Origin: Paraliobacillus sp. PM-2
GTDB lineage: Bacteria > Bacillota > Bacilli > Bacillales > Amphibacillaceae
DNA: 64,000 nucleotides
Direction of reading: 5' to 3'
Assembly (NCBI RefSeq): GCF_001368815.1
Contig: NZ_CTEI01000002.1
Location: forward strand, 124,001-188,000
The translations under genes and the position numbers were made by a program. This document shows, piece after piece, positions 48,109 to 58,772 of this stretch. The stretch's first letter is position 1. Every line of letters starts with the position of its first letter. The notes under the pieces are model-generated. The model was not told the origin of the DNA and searched no databases. It saw only the letters and a list, made by a program, of their open reading frames with translations.

Positions 48109-50133
48109 CTATTTAATTAATGCATTAGTATCTAAAATTAATGCAACTTGTCCATCACCTAATATGGTAGCGCCTGAGATGGCAAAAACATCTGTTAAGT
48201 AGTTCCCAAGTGATTTTAAAACAATTTCTTTTTGACCAATAAATGTATCAACAATCAATCCTGCCATTTTATCTCCTTGCCTTATAATTACAATGGAATG
48301 AAACGTTTCATCTTCTTGTTCACTCGGTACTTCAAAGATGTCATGTAAAGAAATCAGTGGTACAACTTTACCTCGAAAGTCGATGACTTGTTTATTATGT
48401 GCGTGCATAATTTCATTTTTATTAATGATAGCTGTTTCAATAATAGAGGAAAGAGGAATAGCATACTTTTCTTTTTTTACTTCAACTAATAATACAGAAA
48501 TAATTGACAAGGTTAATGGCAGTTGGATAGAAAATAAAGAACCTTTACCATATTCAGATTTAATTCGAATAGAGCCACCTAGTGATTCAATTGTATTTTT
48601 AACAACATCTAATCCTACTCCACGTCCAGAAATATCTGAAATTTCATCAGCTGTAGAAAAACCACTCTCCAGAATTAATTGGTGAATTTGTGAATCAGAT
48701 AGCGTAGCAACTTGTTCATCTGTAATCACACCATTACCAATAGCTTTCTTAATTACTTTTTCCTTATTAATACCGGCTCCATCATCAGAAATTTCAATAA
48801 AGACATGATTTCCACTGTGATAAGCATTCAATTTTAATGTGCCTTTTTCTGGTTTTCCTTTTTGCTTTCTTTCCTCTGGTGTTTCAATCCCGTGATCTAT
48901 CGCATTACGTATTAAATGGACTAACGGATCACCTATTTCATCAATCACTGTTCGGTCTAATTCGGTCTCTGCTCCATCGATCGACAATTCCATTTGTTTA
49001 TTTAAGTCTTTTGCTAATTGACGTACCATGCGTGGAAAACGATTAAAAACCTGATCAATTGGTACCATGCGCATATTAAGTATAATATTTTGTAAATCAC
49101 CTGAGATTCGGGTCATATGTTCTACCGTTTCTTGCAGTTCTGAATGTTTCATAGAACCTGCAATTTGCTCTAAACGACCACGGTCAATTACTAGTTCTTC
49201 AAACAAGTTCATTAATGCATCCAATCGATCAATATTCACACGGATGGTTTTACTTGTTAATTGACTATTCTTCGTATTATTTTTATCATTGTTTATGTCT
49301 TCTTTCGATTGAATAGAAAGTTGTTTATCAGAACCATCTTTCTCTTCGTCTACTTGTGCTGGTACAGCATGTTGATTAACATCAAACTGTGAAATACATA
49401 CTTGAGAGATTTCTGATACTTTCATTATTTTTTGTTTAATAGTATCTTCGTCTTCCTTAGAAATAAGGAGTATAGTGAAATCATTTTCAAATTTTTCTTC
49501 TTCTAATTCCGATACTATTGGTTCGGATTTAATCACTTCTCCCAGCTGTTCAAGCACTTCAAATACCATATAAACGCGAGCAGCTTTTAATAAACATCCT
49601 TCATCCAATTGAACATTTACCTGATAGTTATTAAAATCTTTTTCTACTGACTGTTGTAATACGGTAGTTTCAAATTGATCAAGTGATCCAATCCTTGTAC
49701 TCTCTCTTGTAGCAACAGATTCTTTCTCTTTCATGTTAATACCCTGGATCGATTCTCCTTGTTCAATTGCATTCAATTGTGCAACCAAATTAGAAACGTC
49801 TTTTTTTCCATTTCCACCTTCAACAATATCAAAAACCATAGATTCTAAATGATCTACTGCATCAAAAGCAACATCTATTATATCGGAATTAATTTGAAGT
49901 TTGTGATTTCTAACGGCATCTAACACATTCTCCATTTTATGTGTTAGATCTGCCAAATCTTGAAACCCCATCGTCGCAGACATTCCTTTTAAGGTATGAG
50001 CAGATCGAAAAATTTCATTCACTGTATCTATGTTTTCGGGTTTTTTTTCCAACTCTAATAAATGACTGTTTAATGATTGAATGTGTTCCTTGCTCTCTTC
50101 AATAAAAACATCCAGATATTCATTGATTTCCAT
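48109..50133 (-). CDS. cheA: chemotaxis histidine kinase CheA
   Basis: Cytoplasmic kinase of 674 residues that phosphorylates CheY and CheB. P1 with His46 in RSAHTLKGMSATMGF, a P2 region (about 170-260), P3 dimerisation helices (about 295-360), P4 ATPase with N box HLIRNAIDHGIE, DDGAGI and GRGVGLDVVKN, and a P5 CheW-like domain (about 535-674). ATG 14 bases inside the end of cheB, so coupled. Confidence 0.97.
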   Translation of the reverse strand: MEINEYLDVFIEESKEHIQSLNSHLLELEKKPENIDTVNEIFRSAHTLKGMSATMGFQDLADLTHKMENVLDAVRNHKLQINSDIIDVAFDAVDHLESMVFDIVEGGNGKKDVSNLVAQLNAIEQGESIQGINMKEKESVATRESTRIGSLDQFETTVLQQSVEKDFNNYQVNVQLDEGCLLKAARVYMVFEVLEQLGEVIKSEPIVSELEEEKFENDFTILLISKEDEDTIKQKIMKVSEISQVCISQFDVNQHAVPAQVDEEKDGSDKQLSIQSKEDINNDKNNTKNSQLTSKTIRVNIDRLDALMNLFEELVIDRGRLEQIAGSMKHSELQETVEHMTRISGDLQNIILNMRMVPIDQVFNRFPRMVRQLAKDLNKQMELSIDGAETELDRTVIDEIGDPLVHLIRNAIDHGIETPEERKQKGKPEKGTLKLNAYHSGNHVFIEISDDGAGINKEKVIKKAIGNGVITDEQVATLSDSQIHQLILESGFSTADEISDISGRGVGLDVVKNTIESLGGSIRIKSEYGKGSLFSIQLPLTLSIISVLLVEVKKEKYAIPLSSIIETAIINKNEIMHAHNKQVIDFRGKVVPLISLHDIFEVPSEQEDETFHSIVIIRQGDKMAGLIVDTFIGQKEIVLKSLGNYLTDVFAISGATILGDGQVALILDTNALIK

Positions 50134-51211
50134 TATTTACACCTCTCGCTTTCATCTGTTTAATGAGCACATTACTTATTTCTGGTAATTCTACAACAAA
50201 ATCTATTAATTTTGTCTTTTCAGCAGCTCGAGGCATACCATAGACAACACAGGTTTCTTTAGATTCAGAGATTGCAACCGTGTTAGATTTTTTATTTTTT
50301 AAAAGTATAAGACCATTTGCACCATCAGCTCCCATACCAGTCATTAAGACTGTGTATACTTGATAAGAGGATAATGTTGCCAAAGATTCAAACAACACAT
50401 CAACGGATGGTTGGTGTCCATTTCTAGGATTCCCTTGGGTAACACGAGAAATGACACCCCTTCCACTGTGTTCTACCTGCATTTGATATCCTCCAGGTGC
50501 GATATATGCAATACCATTTTTAAGTACTTCGTTATCCTCTGCCTCTTTCACTGTAATTTGAGACATATGATCAAGTCGCTTTGCTAGAGAATGAGTAAAC
50601 CCAGCTGGCATGTGTTGAACAATTACGATAGGTGCTGGAAAATCTCTTGGTAACTGAGTAACAACACGTTGTAATGCTCTTGGTCCTCCAGTTGATGTAC
50701 CTATTCCTACTATTTGATTTGTTTTTTTTATGCTTGATATGGCATGCTGTGTAAAGGTAGAAACAACTGTTTTTTCGGGTTTTTTGTCATTTTCACAAAG
50801 TCTAGCCACATTAGCATTTACTGACTGTAATACTTTAGATTTGATTTCAACTTCTTTTTCTCTTATATCTAATGAAATAGACCCCGAAGGTTTAGCTATA
50901 AAATCAACAGCACCTAATGCAATGGATTCTAATGTCTTCTCTGCGCCCTCTTTTGTTAAACTAGAAAGCATAATAACTGGTCGTGGCTTCTCTGCCATAA
51001 TTCTTTTTAATGCAGCAATTCCATCCATAATTGGCATCTCGACATCTAATGTTACAACATCAGGATTTAGTTCATCTATTTTTTTCAGTGCATCCTTCCC
51101 ATTACGTGCGGTATCTACCACATGAATTCTAGGGTGAGAATTAAGTAAATCTGTGATTATTTTGCGCATAAATGCTGAGTCATCAACAACTAACACATTT
51201 ATTTTGTTCAT
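50120..51211 (-). CDS. cheB: chemoreceptor methylesterase CheB
   Basis: Response regulator of 363 residues with an N-terminal receiver (phosphorylated Asp56 in VTLDVEMPIMDG) and a C-terminal methylesterase domain with GIGTSTGGPRAL (Ser), HMPAGFTHSLAKRLD (His) and MTGMGADG (Asp). Demethylates chemoreceptors. Seven bases after flhG. Confidence 0.97.
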   Translation of the reverse strand: MNKINVLVVDDSAFMRKIITDLLNSHPRIHVVDTARNGKDALKKIDELNPDVVTLDVEMPIMDGIAALKRIMAEKPRPVIMLSSLTKEGAEKTLESIALGAVDFIAKPSGSISLDIREKEVEIKSKVLQSVNANVARLCENDKKPEKTVVSTFTQHAISSIKKTNQIVGIGTSTGGPRALQRVVTQLPRDFPAPIVIVQHMPAGFTHSLAKRLDHMSQITVKEAEDNEVLKNGIAYIAPGGYQMQVEHSGRGVISRVTQGNPRNGHQPSVDVLFESLATLSSYQVYTVLMTGMGADGANGLILLKNKKSNTVAISESKETCVVYGMPRAAEKTKLIDFVVELPEISNVLIKQMKARGVNNGNQ

Positions 51212-51217
51212 GGCAGT

Positions 51218-52081
51218 CTACCTTTCTTTCACAAATTTTATAAGCTTGTTTATAAAAGCTGAAGGACCATTGTTACCACTCTCAAATTTCCCCGTTTCAT
51301 AATGTTCTGCTAATTCATTTAGTGCGCGTGTTATTTTAGCGTTAGGTTCCAACAATGAAAATGGTGTTTGACTTAATACAGCTTTTGAAACGGCTTTATC
51401 CTTTGGTAGAATTCCTAATGGAGTAATACTCATTTGTAAAAAGCGTTTCGTTACTTGTTGTAAACGCTTGATCGTTTGTTCTCCTTCTTTTGTACTCTGG
51501 GCTTGGTTAACTAATAGATACAACAGTATATCCTGATTATAATAATAAATATGTTTCATCATCCCATAGGCATCCATGATTGATGTTGGTTCGGGCGTAG
51601 TAACTACGACGCTCTCATCCGAAGCTAAAATATAGCGAATGGTATCTGCCGAAGCACCTGCTCCCATATCAAAAATAATATAATCATAACTTACTAGAAG
51701 CTCATTTAGTTGTTGTAAAAAATAATTTTGCTTGTATTCACTCATTTGAAATAATTCTGGTAAACCAGACCCACCTGCAATATAAGACAATGAATAAGGT
51801 CCTGATTCAATAATATCATAAACAGGTAATTCTTTTTCGTACATTTCGACAATTGTCTGTGTTGGTTGTACTCCCATTAAGATATCTATATTTCCCATAC
51901 CAATATCAAGATCAAATAAAAGAACTTTTTTGTGTCTTTTTGCAAGTGTAATTGCAAAATTTAATGAAAAGTTAGATTTACCAACTCCTCCTTTTCCACT
52001 TACTACTGAAATGGTCTTTGCTTGCTTGTTCTTTTTTATTCTATTCATATCTCTTCTTAGATTAGCAGCTTGATCAGTCAT
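51218..52081 (-). CDS. flhG: MinD-like ATPase FlhG (YlxH)
   Basis: P-loop ATPase of 287 residues that sets number and place of flagella with FlhF. Deviant Walker A SGKGGVGKSNFSLN (about 28-41), a DLDIGMGNIDI segment, and the N-terminal DQAANLRRDM motif known to stimulate FlhF. ATG overlaps the flhF stop. The C-terminal amphipathic helix (FINKLIKFVKER) would bind membrane. Confidence 0.94.
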   Translation of the reverse strand: MTDQAANLRRDMNRIKKNKQAKTISVVSGKGGVGKSNFSLNFAITLAKRHKKVLLFDLDIGMGNIDILMGVQPTQTIVEMYEKELPVYDIIESGPYSLSYIAGGSGLPELFQMSEYKQNYFLQQLNELLVSYDYIIFDMGAGASADTIRYILASDESVVVTTPEPTSIMDAYGMMKHIYYYNQDILLYLLVNQAQSTKEGEQTIKRLQQVTKRFLQMSITPLGILPKDKAVSKAVLSQTPFSLLEPNAKITRALNELAEHYETGKFESGNNGPSAFINKLIKFVKER

Positions 52082-53205
52082 TTTGATTCCTCAACTACTA
52101 GATTACTGATTTTTTCACCAGTAACTTCTAAAATATCATTTGGCACATCCTGACCAGTAGTAATATAGCCAATGCCAATGTCGTTTGGAAATGTGACATT
52201 TAAAATTGAACCATAAGAAGCTGTTTCATCAGACTTCGTAAATATTAGTTGTTTTAATGGTATATTTTTGAACTGTTGATAAATAGCAATAAGATCATTT
52301 GGCTTTGTTGTTAAGGATAAAACTAAATAAGTATCTATATCATTGTATAAATCGACTACTGCTCCTAATTCCTCTACATACTTTGCATCTCTAAAATTTC
52401 TCCCTGCAGTATCAACTAAAACCAGATCATAAACTTTAAACTTTTCCTTCGCTTTTTTAAAATCATCGATGGAGTAAGCTACTTCTAATGGAATGTCTAG
52501 TATTTTTGAATAAGTTTTTAATTGTTCTATTGCAGCTATCCGATAAGTATCGGTAGTAATAAAAGCAACACTTTTATTGTCCTTTAACATACATTTAGCA
52601 GCAATTTTTGCAATAGTTGTTGTTTTACCAACTCCAGTGGGGCCAACTAAATGGATAAATTGTTTGTCATATTGAATACCACCGCAGCCAATATTGTCCA
52701 ATCTCGTTTTAATTTCTGACTGCACCAAGCGTTTTGCCTGCGCCACTGTCAATTCTTCATGTTTAAACTTTTGCTGTATATGTGCAACAAGGTCCATTGC
52801 TATCGATTCGCTTACATCTTGTTCAATCAGAGATGTATAAACCGTTTCAAATACAGGAGATAATCCGCTTATATGTTGGTTAACATTTGCTTTTTCCATC
52901 CATCTTCGTAAAGAACGCACTTCATCTAATACGGTCTGTTGGCTATCATTTGTTTGGTTGACAGTAGAATAAGAAGGCTTTCTTTCTTGAGCGATTGTAT
53001 CTTCTTTTGAAATATTTAATGGTTGTTTTTTAATATCAGGATCAATAGCAGCGATGACTTCTATATTTCTTTTTTTAAATAATCCTAAAATACCACCTGT
53101 ATAAATCACTTTTGAATTTAAGATGACCGCATCATTACCTAATTCTTTACGAATTTTCGACATCGCTTCTGGCATAGTAGGAGCAATATATTTTTTTACT
53201 TTCAT
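52078..53205 (-). CDS. flhF: SRP-type GTPase FlhF
   Basis: GTPase of 375 residues related to Ffh and FtsY, involved in placing the flagellar basal body. N-terminal B domain starting MKVKKYIAPTMPEAM, N domain (about 110-175), G domain with GPTGVGKTTTIAKIA, DTAGR and TKSDE. Its start overlaps the flhA stop. Complete length for the family. Confidence 0.95.
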   Translation of the reverse strand: MKVKKYIAPTMPEAMSKIRKELGNDAVILNSKVIYTGGILGLFKKRNIEVIAAIDPDIKKQPLNISKEDTIAQERKPSYSTVNQTNDSQQTVLDEVRSLRRWMEKANVNQHISGLSPVFETVYTSLIEQDVSESIAMDLVAHIQQKFKHEELTVAQAKRLVQSEIKTRLDNIGCGGIQYDKQFIHLVGPTGVGKTTTIAKIAAKCMLKDNKSVAFITTDTYRIAAIEQLKTYSKILDIPLEVAYSIDDFKKAKEKFKVYDLVLVDTAGRNFRDAKYVEELGAVVDLYNDIDTYLVLSLTTKPNDLIAIYQQFKNIPLKQLIFTKSDETASYGSILNVTFPNDIGIGYITTGQDVPNDILEVTGEKISNLVVEESK

Positions 53206-55235
53206 GCCACATTCACCACCCCTATACTTTGAACATCAAGATCTGGCTCTAATTCATTATAAGATAATACAACAACATGTGGGAAAAATCGATCAAGCAA
53301 CTGTTTCACGAACATCCGTATGGTTGGTGAACATAAGATAATTGGTGTCTCTTCCTGTAATGAGACATTTTCCACCTTCTCAGTAACGGATCGTATAATG
53401 CTTTGTTGTGCATTAGGATCTAATGATAAATAACTCCCATGTTCTGTATGCTGTACATGGTCTGCAATCATTTGTTCTACTTCTCCCGCAATTGTGATAA
53501 CTTTTAATGCTCGATCATTCTGTATATATTGTTTCGTTATCTGTGCGGCCAACGCTTGCCTTGCATACTCTCCTAATAATTCTGTATCATTTGTCATCTT
53601 TCCGAAATCTGCTAATGTTTCAAAAATAACTGGTAAATTTCGAATAGAGACTTGTTCACGTAACAACTTAGATAGCACCTTTTGAACATCTCCAATAGAT
53701 AAAGGCTCTGGCGTCACTTCTTCAACCAAAATAGGGTACGTTTCTTTTAAATGATCGATTAATTGTTTTGTTTCTTGTCTACCTAACAATACATGTGCAT
53801 GTTTCTTGATTAATTCCGTAATATGTGTAGAAACAACTGATGGTGGATCGACTACAGTGTAACCAGCTAATTCAGCATCATCTTTGTCCTCTTCACTAAT
53901 CCATTTAGCTGGTAAACCAAATGCTGGTTCTGTTGTATCTATCCCGTTGATTTCCTCATCATCTTCACCCGGAATTATTGCTAAATAATGATCTAACATT
54001 AAATCACCGTGCGCAACCTCATTGCCTTTAATCTTTAATTGATAAGTATTAGGACTAAGCTGAATATTATCTCTAATCCGCACAACAGGAATAACCATTC
54101 CCAACTCAATTGCTAACTGTCTACGAATCATCACAATACGATCCATTAGGTCGCCACCTTGATTCGTGTCCACTAGCGGAATAAGAGAATATCCAAATTC
54201 AAATTCAATAGGATCCATACTTATCAAATCTACAACATTCTCAGGAGATTGCATCTGTTCACTATGTGCTTGTTCTTCTTCCAAATCATGATCGACAGTT
54301 GGTGGAACGGAAGGTTTAGACAACCAATACGCACCAAACGCTAAAACTGCCGCAATAAAGGTTGTTAAAAAGAAGTTAATTGGTGTAAAACCAAACAAGA
54401 ATATAGTTCCAGCTGCAATGTACAAGAGTTTAGGGAACCGTAATAATTGCGTCGTTACATCACTACCAAGATTTCCTTGAGAGGAAACACGAGTAACAAC
54501 AATACCAGTAGCAGTAGAAATTAATAATGCTGGTATTTGACTTACTAATCCATCACCAACAGTCAGTTGCATGTATGTACTAATCGCTTCTTGGAAACTC
54601 ATATCCATTTGCATCATACCGATTATTAGTCCAAAAATAATATTAATAAGAACAATAATAATTCCAGCTATTGCATCCCCTTTGACAAATTTACTAGCAC
54701 CATCCATGGCACCATAAAAGTCTGCCTCCTGTTCAATTTTCTCTCGGCGTTCTTTTGCCTGTTGTTCATTAATCATACCAGCATTTAAATCGGCATCAAT
54801 ACTCATTTGTTTCCCGGGCATGGCATCTAAGGTAAAGCGGGCTGCAACTTCAGATACACGTTCACTACCTTTTGTAATAACTAGAAATTGAATGATAACT
54901 AGGATACTAAAGACAACAAAACCTACCAATGGATTGCCACCAATTACAAAGGTTCCAAAAGTTGCTACAACCCCACCAGCATCTGCTTCTGATAGAATAG
55001 AACGAGTAGTTGATACATTTAAACCTAATCGAAATAATGTTAAAAGAAGTAGTAAGGAAGGAAATATAGAAAACTGCAATGGTTCACTCGTATTCATAGA
55101 AACTAGGATAACAATTAAGGCTAAAGAAATATTAGTTAATATAAATATACTTAATAGCCAGCCCGGTAAAGGAATGACTAACATAACAATAATTAAAATA
55201 ACACCAAACAATACGGATAAATCTCTTACTTTCAT
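53202..55235 (-). CDS. flhA: flagellar export protein FlhA
   Basis: Export gate subunit of 677 residues: eight membrane segments in the first 310 residues with the FHIPEP-type cytoplasmic loop (RFTLDAMPGKQMSIDADLNAG given in part), then the large cytoplasmic domain that docks chaperone-substrate pairs. ATG with GAGAGG upstream. 25 bases after flhB. Confidence 0.97.
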   Translation of the reverse strand: MKVRDLSVLFGVILIIVMLVIPLPGWLLSIFILTNISLALIVILVSMNTSEPLQFSIFPSLLLLLTLFRLGLNVSTTRSILSEADAGGVVATFGTFVIGGNPLVGFVVFSILVIIQFLVITKGSERVSEVAARFTLDAMPGKQMSIDADLNAGMINEQQAKERREKIEQEADFYGAMDGASKFVKGDAIAGIIIVLINIIFGLIIGMMQMDMSFQEAISTYMQLTVGDGLVSQIPALLISTATGIVVTRVSSQGNLGSDVTTQLLRFPKLLYIAAGTIFLFGFTPINFFLTTFIAAVLAFGAYWLSKPSVPPTVDHDLEEEQAHSEQMQSPENVVDLISMDPIEFEFGYSLIPLVDTNQGGDLMDRIVMIRRQLAIELGMVIPVVRIRDNIQLSPNTYQLKIKGNEVAHGDLMLDHYLAIIPGEDDEEINGIDTTEPAFGLPAKWISEEDKDDAELAGYTVVDPPSVVSTHITELIKKHAHVLLGRQETKQLIDHLKETYPILVEEVTPEPLSIGDVQKVLSKLLREQVSIRNLPVIFETLADFGKMTNDTELLGEYARQALAAQITKQYIQNDRALKVITIAGEVEQMIADHVQHTEHGSYLSLDPNAQQSIIRSVTEKVENVSLQEETPIILCSPTIRMFVKQLLDRFFPHVVVLSYNELEPDLDVQSIGVVNVA

Positions 55236-55260
55236 TGGTTCCTCTCCTAACTTCTTTCAA

Positions 55261-56346
55261 TCACGCTTTTCGTTCCAGTTGATAAACATAGGCTAATACT
55301 TCCGCTACTGCTTGGAAGAATGTTTCATCAATCATTTCATCAATTTCAACCTTGGCATATAATGCTCTTGCTAAACGTCGATTTTCTACTTGTGCCACTT
55401 GATGCACTTCTGCAATTTCTCTTATCTTCAGTGCCACTAAATCAACACCTTTAGCAACAACATAAGGAGCATCTGCTTTCTCCTCATTATATTTAATTGC
55501 TACTGCATAATGTGTGGGGTTGGTTATGACAACATCAGCATTAGGAACTTCGCTCATCATTCTTCTCATTGCCATTTGTCGTTGACGTTCCTTAATTTTT
55601 GCTTTAATTTGCGGATCTCCTTCAATATTTTTATGCTCATCTTTTATATCATTTTTTGACATTCGGATGTTTTTTTCATAGTCAAAGCGTTGATATGTAT
55701 AATCAATAACAGAAAGCACTAATAAAGCAATAGATGAAAAAATACCCATCATTACAGTTACATTACCAAAAAAAGCTAAAGATCCATCAACACTCTTTCC
55801 AGCTAACATCATCATTTCATCTTTATTCATCCATAAGATAGAGAACGTAATAGCTGCAATTACAACAATTTTCAATAAGGATTTTACTAATTCAACTAAT
55901 GCTCTTGCTGAAAAAATTCGTTTCGCTCCCTGAATGGGATCAATTTTATTTAATTGCATTTTCAACGGCTCTCCGGTAAAAAGAAAACCAATCTGCATAA
56001 AATTTGCTGCTAATCCAGCAATTATTGCAACAATCATAATAGGAGCTAATGTTTTAGCTACATAGATTGTAATTTCTATCATCATTGTGTGCAGATTGTC
56101 TTGTGTAACTTGCCAATGGATGTATTCTGTAAATGATTTTTGATATAACCCGATCATTTGACCCTTCCATGTACTACCAATCACGATAAATAATAAAAAA
56201 ACTAAAAATAATAAAATGGCCGTGTTGACATCTTGACTTTTAGCAACTTGTCCTTTTTTCCTAGTGTCTTGTCGCTTTTTTGGAGTTGCTTTTTCTGTTT
56301 TTTCTCCAGCAAAGAACTGCAGATCTAACGTTAATTGCGTGTTCAT
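55261..56346 (-). CDS. flhB: flagellar export switch protein FlhB
   Basis: Export gate protein of 361 residues with four membrane segments and an autocleaved cytoplasmic domain; the NPTH cleavage motif stands in VVITNPTHYAVAIKY (about 265). Controls the switch from hook to filament export. The ATG at 56346 is chosen: GGAGGGG lies 5-7 nt before it, and it overlaps the fliR stop (TGATG). Confidence 0.96.
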   Translation of the reverse strand: MNTQLTLDLQFFAGEKTEKATPKKRQDTRKKGQVAKSQDVNTAILLFLVFLLFIVIGSTWKGQMIGLYQKSFTEYIHWQVTQDNLHTMMIEITIYVAKTLAPIMIVAIIAGLAANFMQIGFLFTGEPLKMQLNKIDPIQGAKRIFSARALVELVKSLLKIVVIAAITFSILWMNKDEMMMLAGKSVDGSLAFFGNVTVMMGIFSSIALLVLSVIDYTYQRFDYEKNIRMSKNDIKDEHKNIEGDPQIKAKIKERQRQMAMRRMMSEVPNADVVITNPTHYAVAIKYNEEKADAPYVVAKGVDLVALKIREIAEVHQVAQVENRRLARALYAKVEIDEMIDETFFQAVAEVLAYVYQLERKA

Positions 56347-57125
56347 CAAGCCCCTCCAAATAGTTTAATTAATAATTGTAATGCTTCCAACATATAAGCA
56401 AATAATCTTTTGACAACAGAAATATACATCACCATAAACATAGATATAACAAACAGTGCAACCAAGATTTTAAGTGGAATTCCTACTACAAAAACATTAA
56501 GTTGGGGGACTGTTCTAGCTATAATTCCTAATGCGACATCAACTAAAAATAAACACCCAACAATAGGTATGGCAAGCTGAAAGGCAATGACAAATAATTG
56601 GTTAAATGTATCTATAATAAATAATACAAGCTTTTCATTGTTAAAATTTATTAATTGATCTAATGGAATAATCTCAAAGCTAAACATCGCACCGTTAATT
56701 AATAAATGATGTCCATCAACTGTTAACAAAAAGAGTATTGCTATCGTGTAAAAATATTGTCCAACTAACGGGCCTTGTGCACCAGTTTGCGGATCAATTA
56801 CATTTGCAATAGCAAAGCCCATTTGGAAATCTATAAATCCACCTGCGATTTGAACCGAAGCTAATATGATGTAAGCAATCAGTCCCAACAATAATCCAAC
56901 TACCGTCTCTTTTCCTAGTAACAATAAAAAAGAAAGATCAATAGCAATCTCTGGAATCGTTATGGTATATAAGGTAATCCACGCTAAAAAAATAGCTAAA
57001 CCTATCTTAAATTGATTAGGTATATTACGGTAAGAAAAAATAGGGATTGTAGCAAAAAAGGCTATGAATCGTACAAGTATAAGTAAAAAAGCTGGTAAAT
57101 AATTCAAATTAACCGATTCTAACAT
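56346..57125 (-). CDS. fliR: flagellar export protein FliR
   Basis: Integral export gate subunit of 259 residues with about six hydrophobic segments; conserved MGFAIANVIDPQTGAQ in the middle. Forms the pore complex with FliP and FliQ. The Shine-Dalgarno is weak, so translation is probably coupled to fliQ, whose stop is 4 bases upstream. Confidence 0.94.
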   Translation of the reverse strand: MLESVNLNYLPAFLLILVRFIAFFATIPIFSYRNIPNQFKIGLAIFLAWITLYTITIPEIAIDLSFLLLLGKETVVGLLLGLIAYIILASVQIAGGFIDFQMGFAIANVIDPQTGAQGPLVGQYFYTIAILFLLTVDGHHLLINGAMFSFEIIPLDQLINFNNEKLVLFIIDTFNQLFVIAFQLAIPIVGCLFLVDVALGIIARTVPQLNVFVVGIPLKILVALFVISMFMVMYISVVKRLFAYMLEALQLLIKLFGGA

Positions 57126-57129
57126 ACAA

Positions 57130-57399
57130 TTAACCTACAAACTGATTTAAATTTTGAAATATATTACTAGCAAATTCCACCATACGTACAAGCATCCATG
57201 GTCCAAATACAACTAGTCCAACCAATACCGCAACAATTTTTGGAATAAACGCTAATGTTTGTTCCTGTATCTGCGTTGTTGCTTGAAAAATACTAACCAA
57301 CAAACCAACAACTAATGCTAACAACAACAGCGGGCCTGTAACTATTAATACGGTATATATACCTTGCTCTGCTAATGTAATGACATATTCTGCACTCAT
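57130..57399 (-). CDS. fliQ: flagellar export protein FliQ
   Basis: Two-helix membrane protein of 89 residues, the exact family length, with LLLALVVGLLVSIFQATTQIQEQTL (given only as a family mark; residues 23-47). Part of the FliPQR pore. ATG with GAGGTG upstream. Confidence 0.94.
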   Translation of the reverse strand: MSAEYVITLAEQGIYTVLIVTGPLLLLALVVGLLVSIFQATTQIQEQTLAFIPKIVAVLVGLVVFGPWMLVRMVEFASNIFQNLNQFVG

Positions 57400-57423
57400 A
57401 TATTCACCTCTTTAAGCAACTAG

Positions 57424-58089
57424 CTAAAACCCTTGTAGTAATGATTCGGTTATCAAGTACCAACCATCAACTAAAATAAATAATAATATTTTAAAAGGCA
57501 GTGAAATCATAACAGGTGGTAACATCATCATTCCCATTGACATTAAAACACTAGCTACAGCCATATCTATTACTAAAAATGGAATGAAAATCATAAACCC
57601 CATTTGAAATGCTGTTTTTAATTCACTAATTGCAAAAGCTGGTACAAGGATAGTTAATGGAATATCCTCAACGGTATCTGGTTTCTCTGTTTGGTTATAT
57701 TTCAAAAACAACGCTAGATCTTTTTGTCTTGTATGCTTTGCCATGAACTCCTTTAAGGGTATGCTAGCTCTGTTATATGCCTCATCTAATGTTATTTCTT
57801 CTTCAAATAAAGGGGTGATGGCGTCTTGATTAACCTGTTGGAACGTAGGTGCCATAATAAAAAACGTTAAAAATAAAGCAATTCCGATTAACACCTGATT
57901 TGGTGGCATTTGCTGTGTTGCTAGTGATGTTCGAACAAAAGATAAAACAACTATTATTCTAGTAAAACTAGTTAATAGAATGATGATACTTGGTGCTAAT
58001 GAAAACACCGTTAACAATAATAATAATCGGACTGCTGTTGATACATTACTAGGATCTGAGCTTGAGAATAAGTCGACAAATTCATTCAT
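57424..58089 (-). CDS. fliP: flagellar export protein FliP
   Basis: Export pore subunit of 221 residues with four hydrophobic segments and the conserved LSFVRTSLATQQMPPNQVLI and MGFMIFIPFLVIDMAVASVL regions. No long cleavable signal peptide, unlike the enterobacterial form. ATG 8 bases inside the end of the fliO/fliZ gene. Confidence 0.95.
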   Translation of the reverse strand: MNEFVDLFSSSDPSNVSTAVRLLLLLTVFSLAPSIIILLTSFTRIIVVLSFVRTSLATQQMPPNQVLIGIALFLTFFIMAPTFQQVNQDAITPLFEEEITLDEAYNRASIPLKEFMAKHTRQKDLALFLKYNQTEKPDTVEDIPLTILVPAFAISELKTAFQMGFMIFIPFLVIDMAVASVLMSMGMMMLPPVMISLPFKILLFILVDGWYLITESLLQGF

Positions 58090-58765
58090 TTTTATCTTCT
58101 TCCTTACGTTTGTAACTATTCGTTATCTTGGATCTTGTTTGTTTTAAATGATTTAATTCAGACTTAAATAAGTGTGAAAAAGAGTCCGATATTTCATCTG
58201 TCTTTTTTTCTTTTTTTGTTGATAAATGTTCGAATGCATTACCAAGTATTTTAGTTATTTGTGGAGTAACTACATTATCTGTCGTTTTCTCAGCAAATAG
58301 TGTATCCTTCGTTTCTTCATCCTTTATTTCTGTTAAAAGCTCGATGTTTTCACCTACACCTACAACAAATAACCGATCACCTATTTGAATAATTTGAACA
58401 GATTTATTCGTACCTAAAGGAATTCCACCCAAATTCTTTATTATATTTGGACGACTAGTCAATTTATTTTTTTTATTGATAAATTTTAACATCCCATAAA
58501 TTAATCCAATAATTAGTAATAGTGCAAAGATGATTCTGATAACGATAGTAATTAGATTCGTTGAATTACTTCCTTCTAGATCTGAATCATTATTAACTTG
58601 TTCTTCATTTACTTGCTCCGTATTACTCTTGTCTTCAATCTCTTGTGTATCATTATTAAGCCATTCAAAGACATTTTCATTATCTGATGAGGCAACCATT
58701 TTATTAGGTGCTGCGAATAAACCTATAACTAAAATAAAACAAATGGTTAAAATTTTTCTATTCAT
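58082..58765 (-). CDS. fliO: flagellar biosynthesis protein FliO/FliZ
   Basis: Membrane protein of 227 residues: N-terminal signal peptide (about 1-25), an acidic Asn/Glu-rich linker, one membrane helix (about 75-97) and a small cytoplasmic domain with LGGIPLGTNKSVQIIQIGDRL. It stabilises FliP assembly. In B. subtilis the gene at this place is called fliZ. Poorly conserved but fully supported by synteny and topology. Confidence 0.88.
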   Translation of the reverse strand: MNRKILTICFILVIGLFAAPNKMVASSDNENVFEWLNNDTQEIEDKSNTEQVNEEQVNNDSDLEGSNSTNLITIVIRIIFALLLIIGLIYGMLKFINKKNKLTSRPNIIKNLGGIPLGTNKSVQIIQIGDRLFVVGVGENIELLTEIKDEETKDTLFAEKTTDNVVTPQITKILGNAFEHLSTKKEKKTDEISDSFSHLFKSELNHLKQTRSKITNSYKRKEEDKNE

Positions 58766-58772
58766 TTTTAAC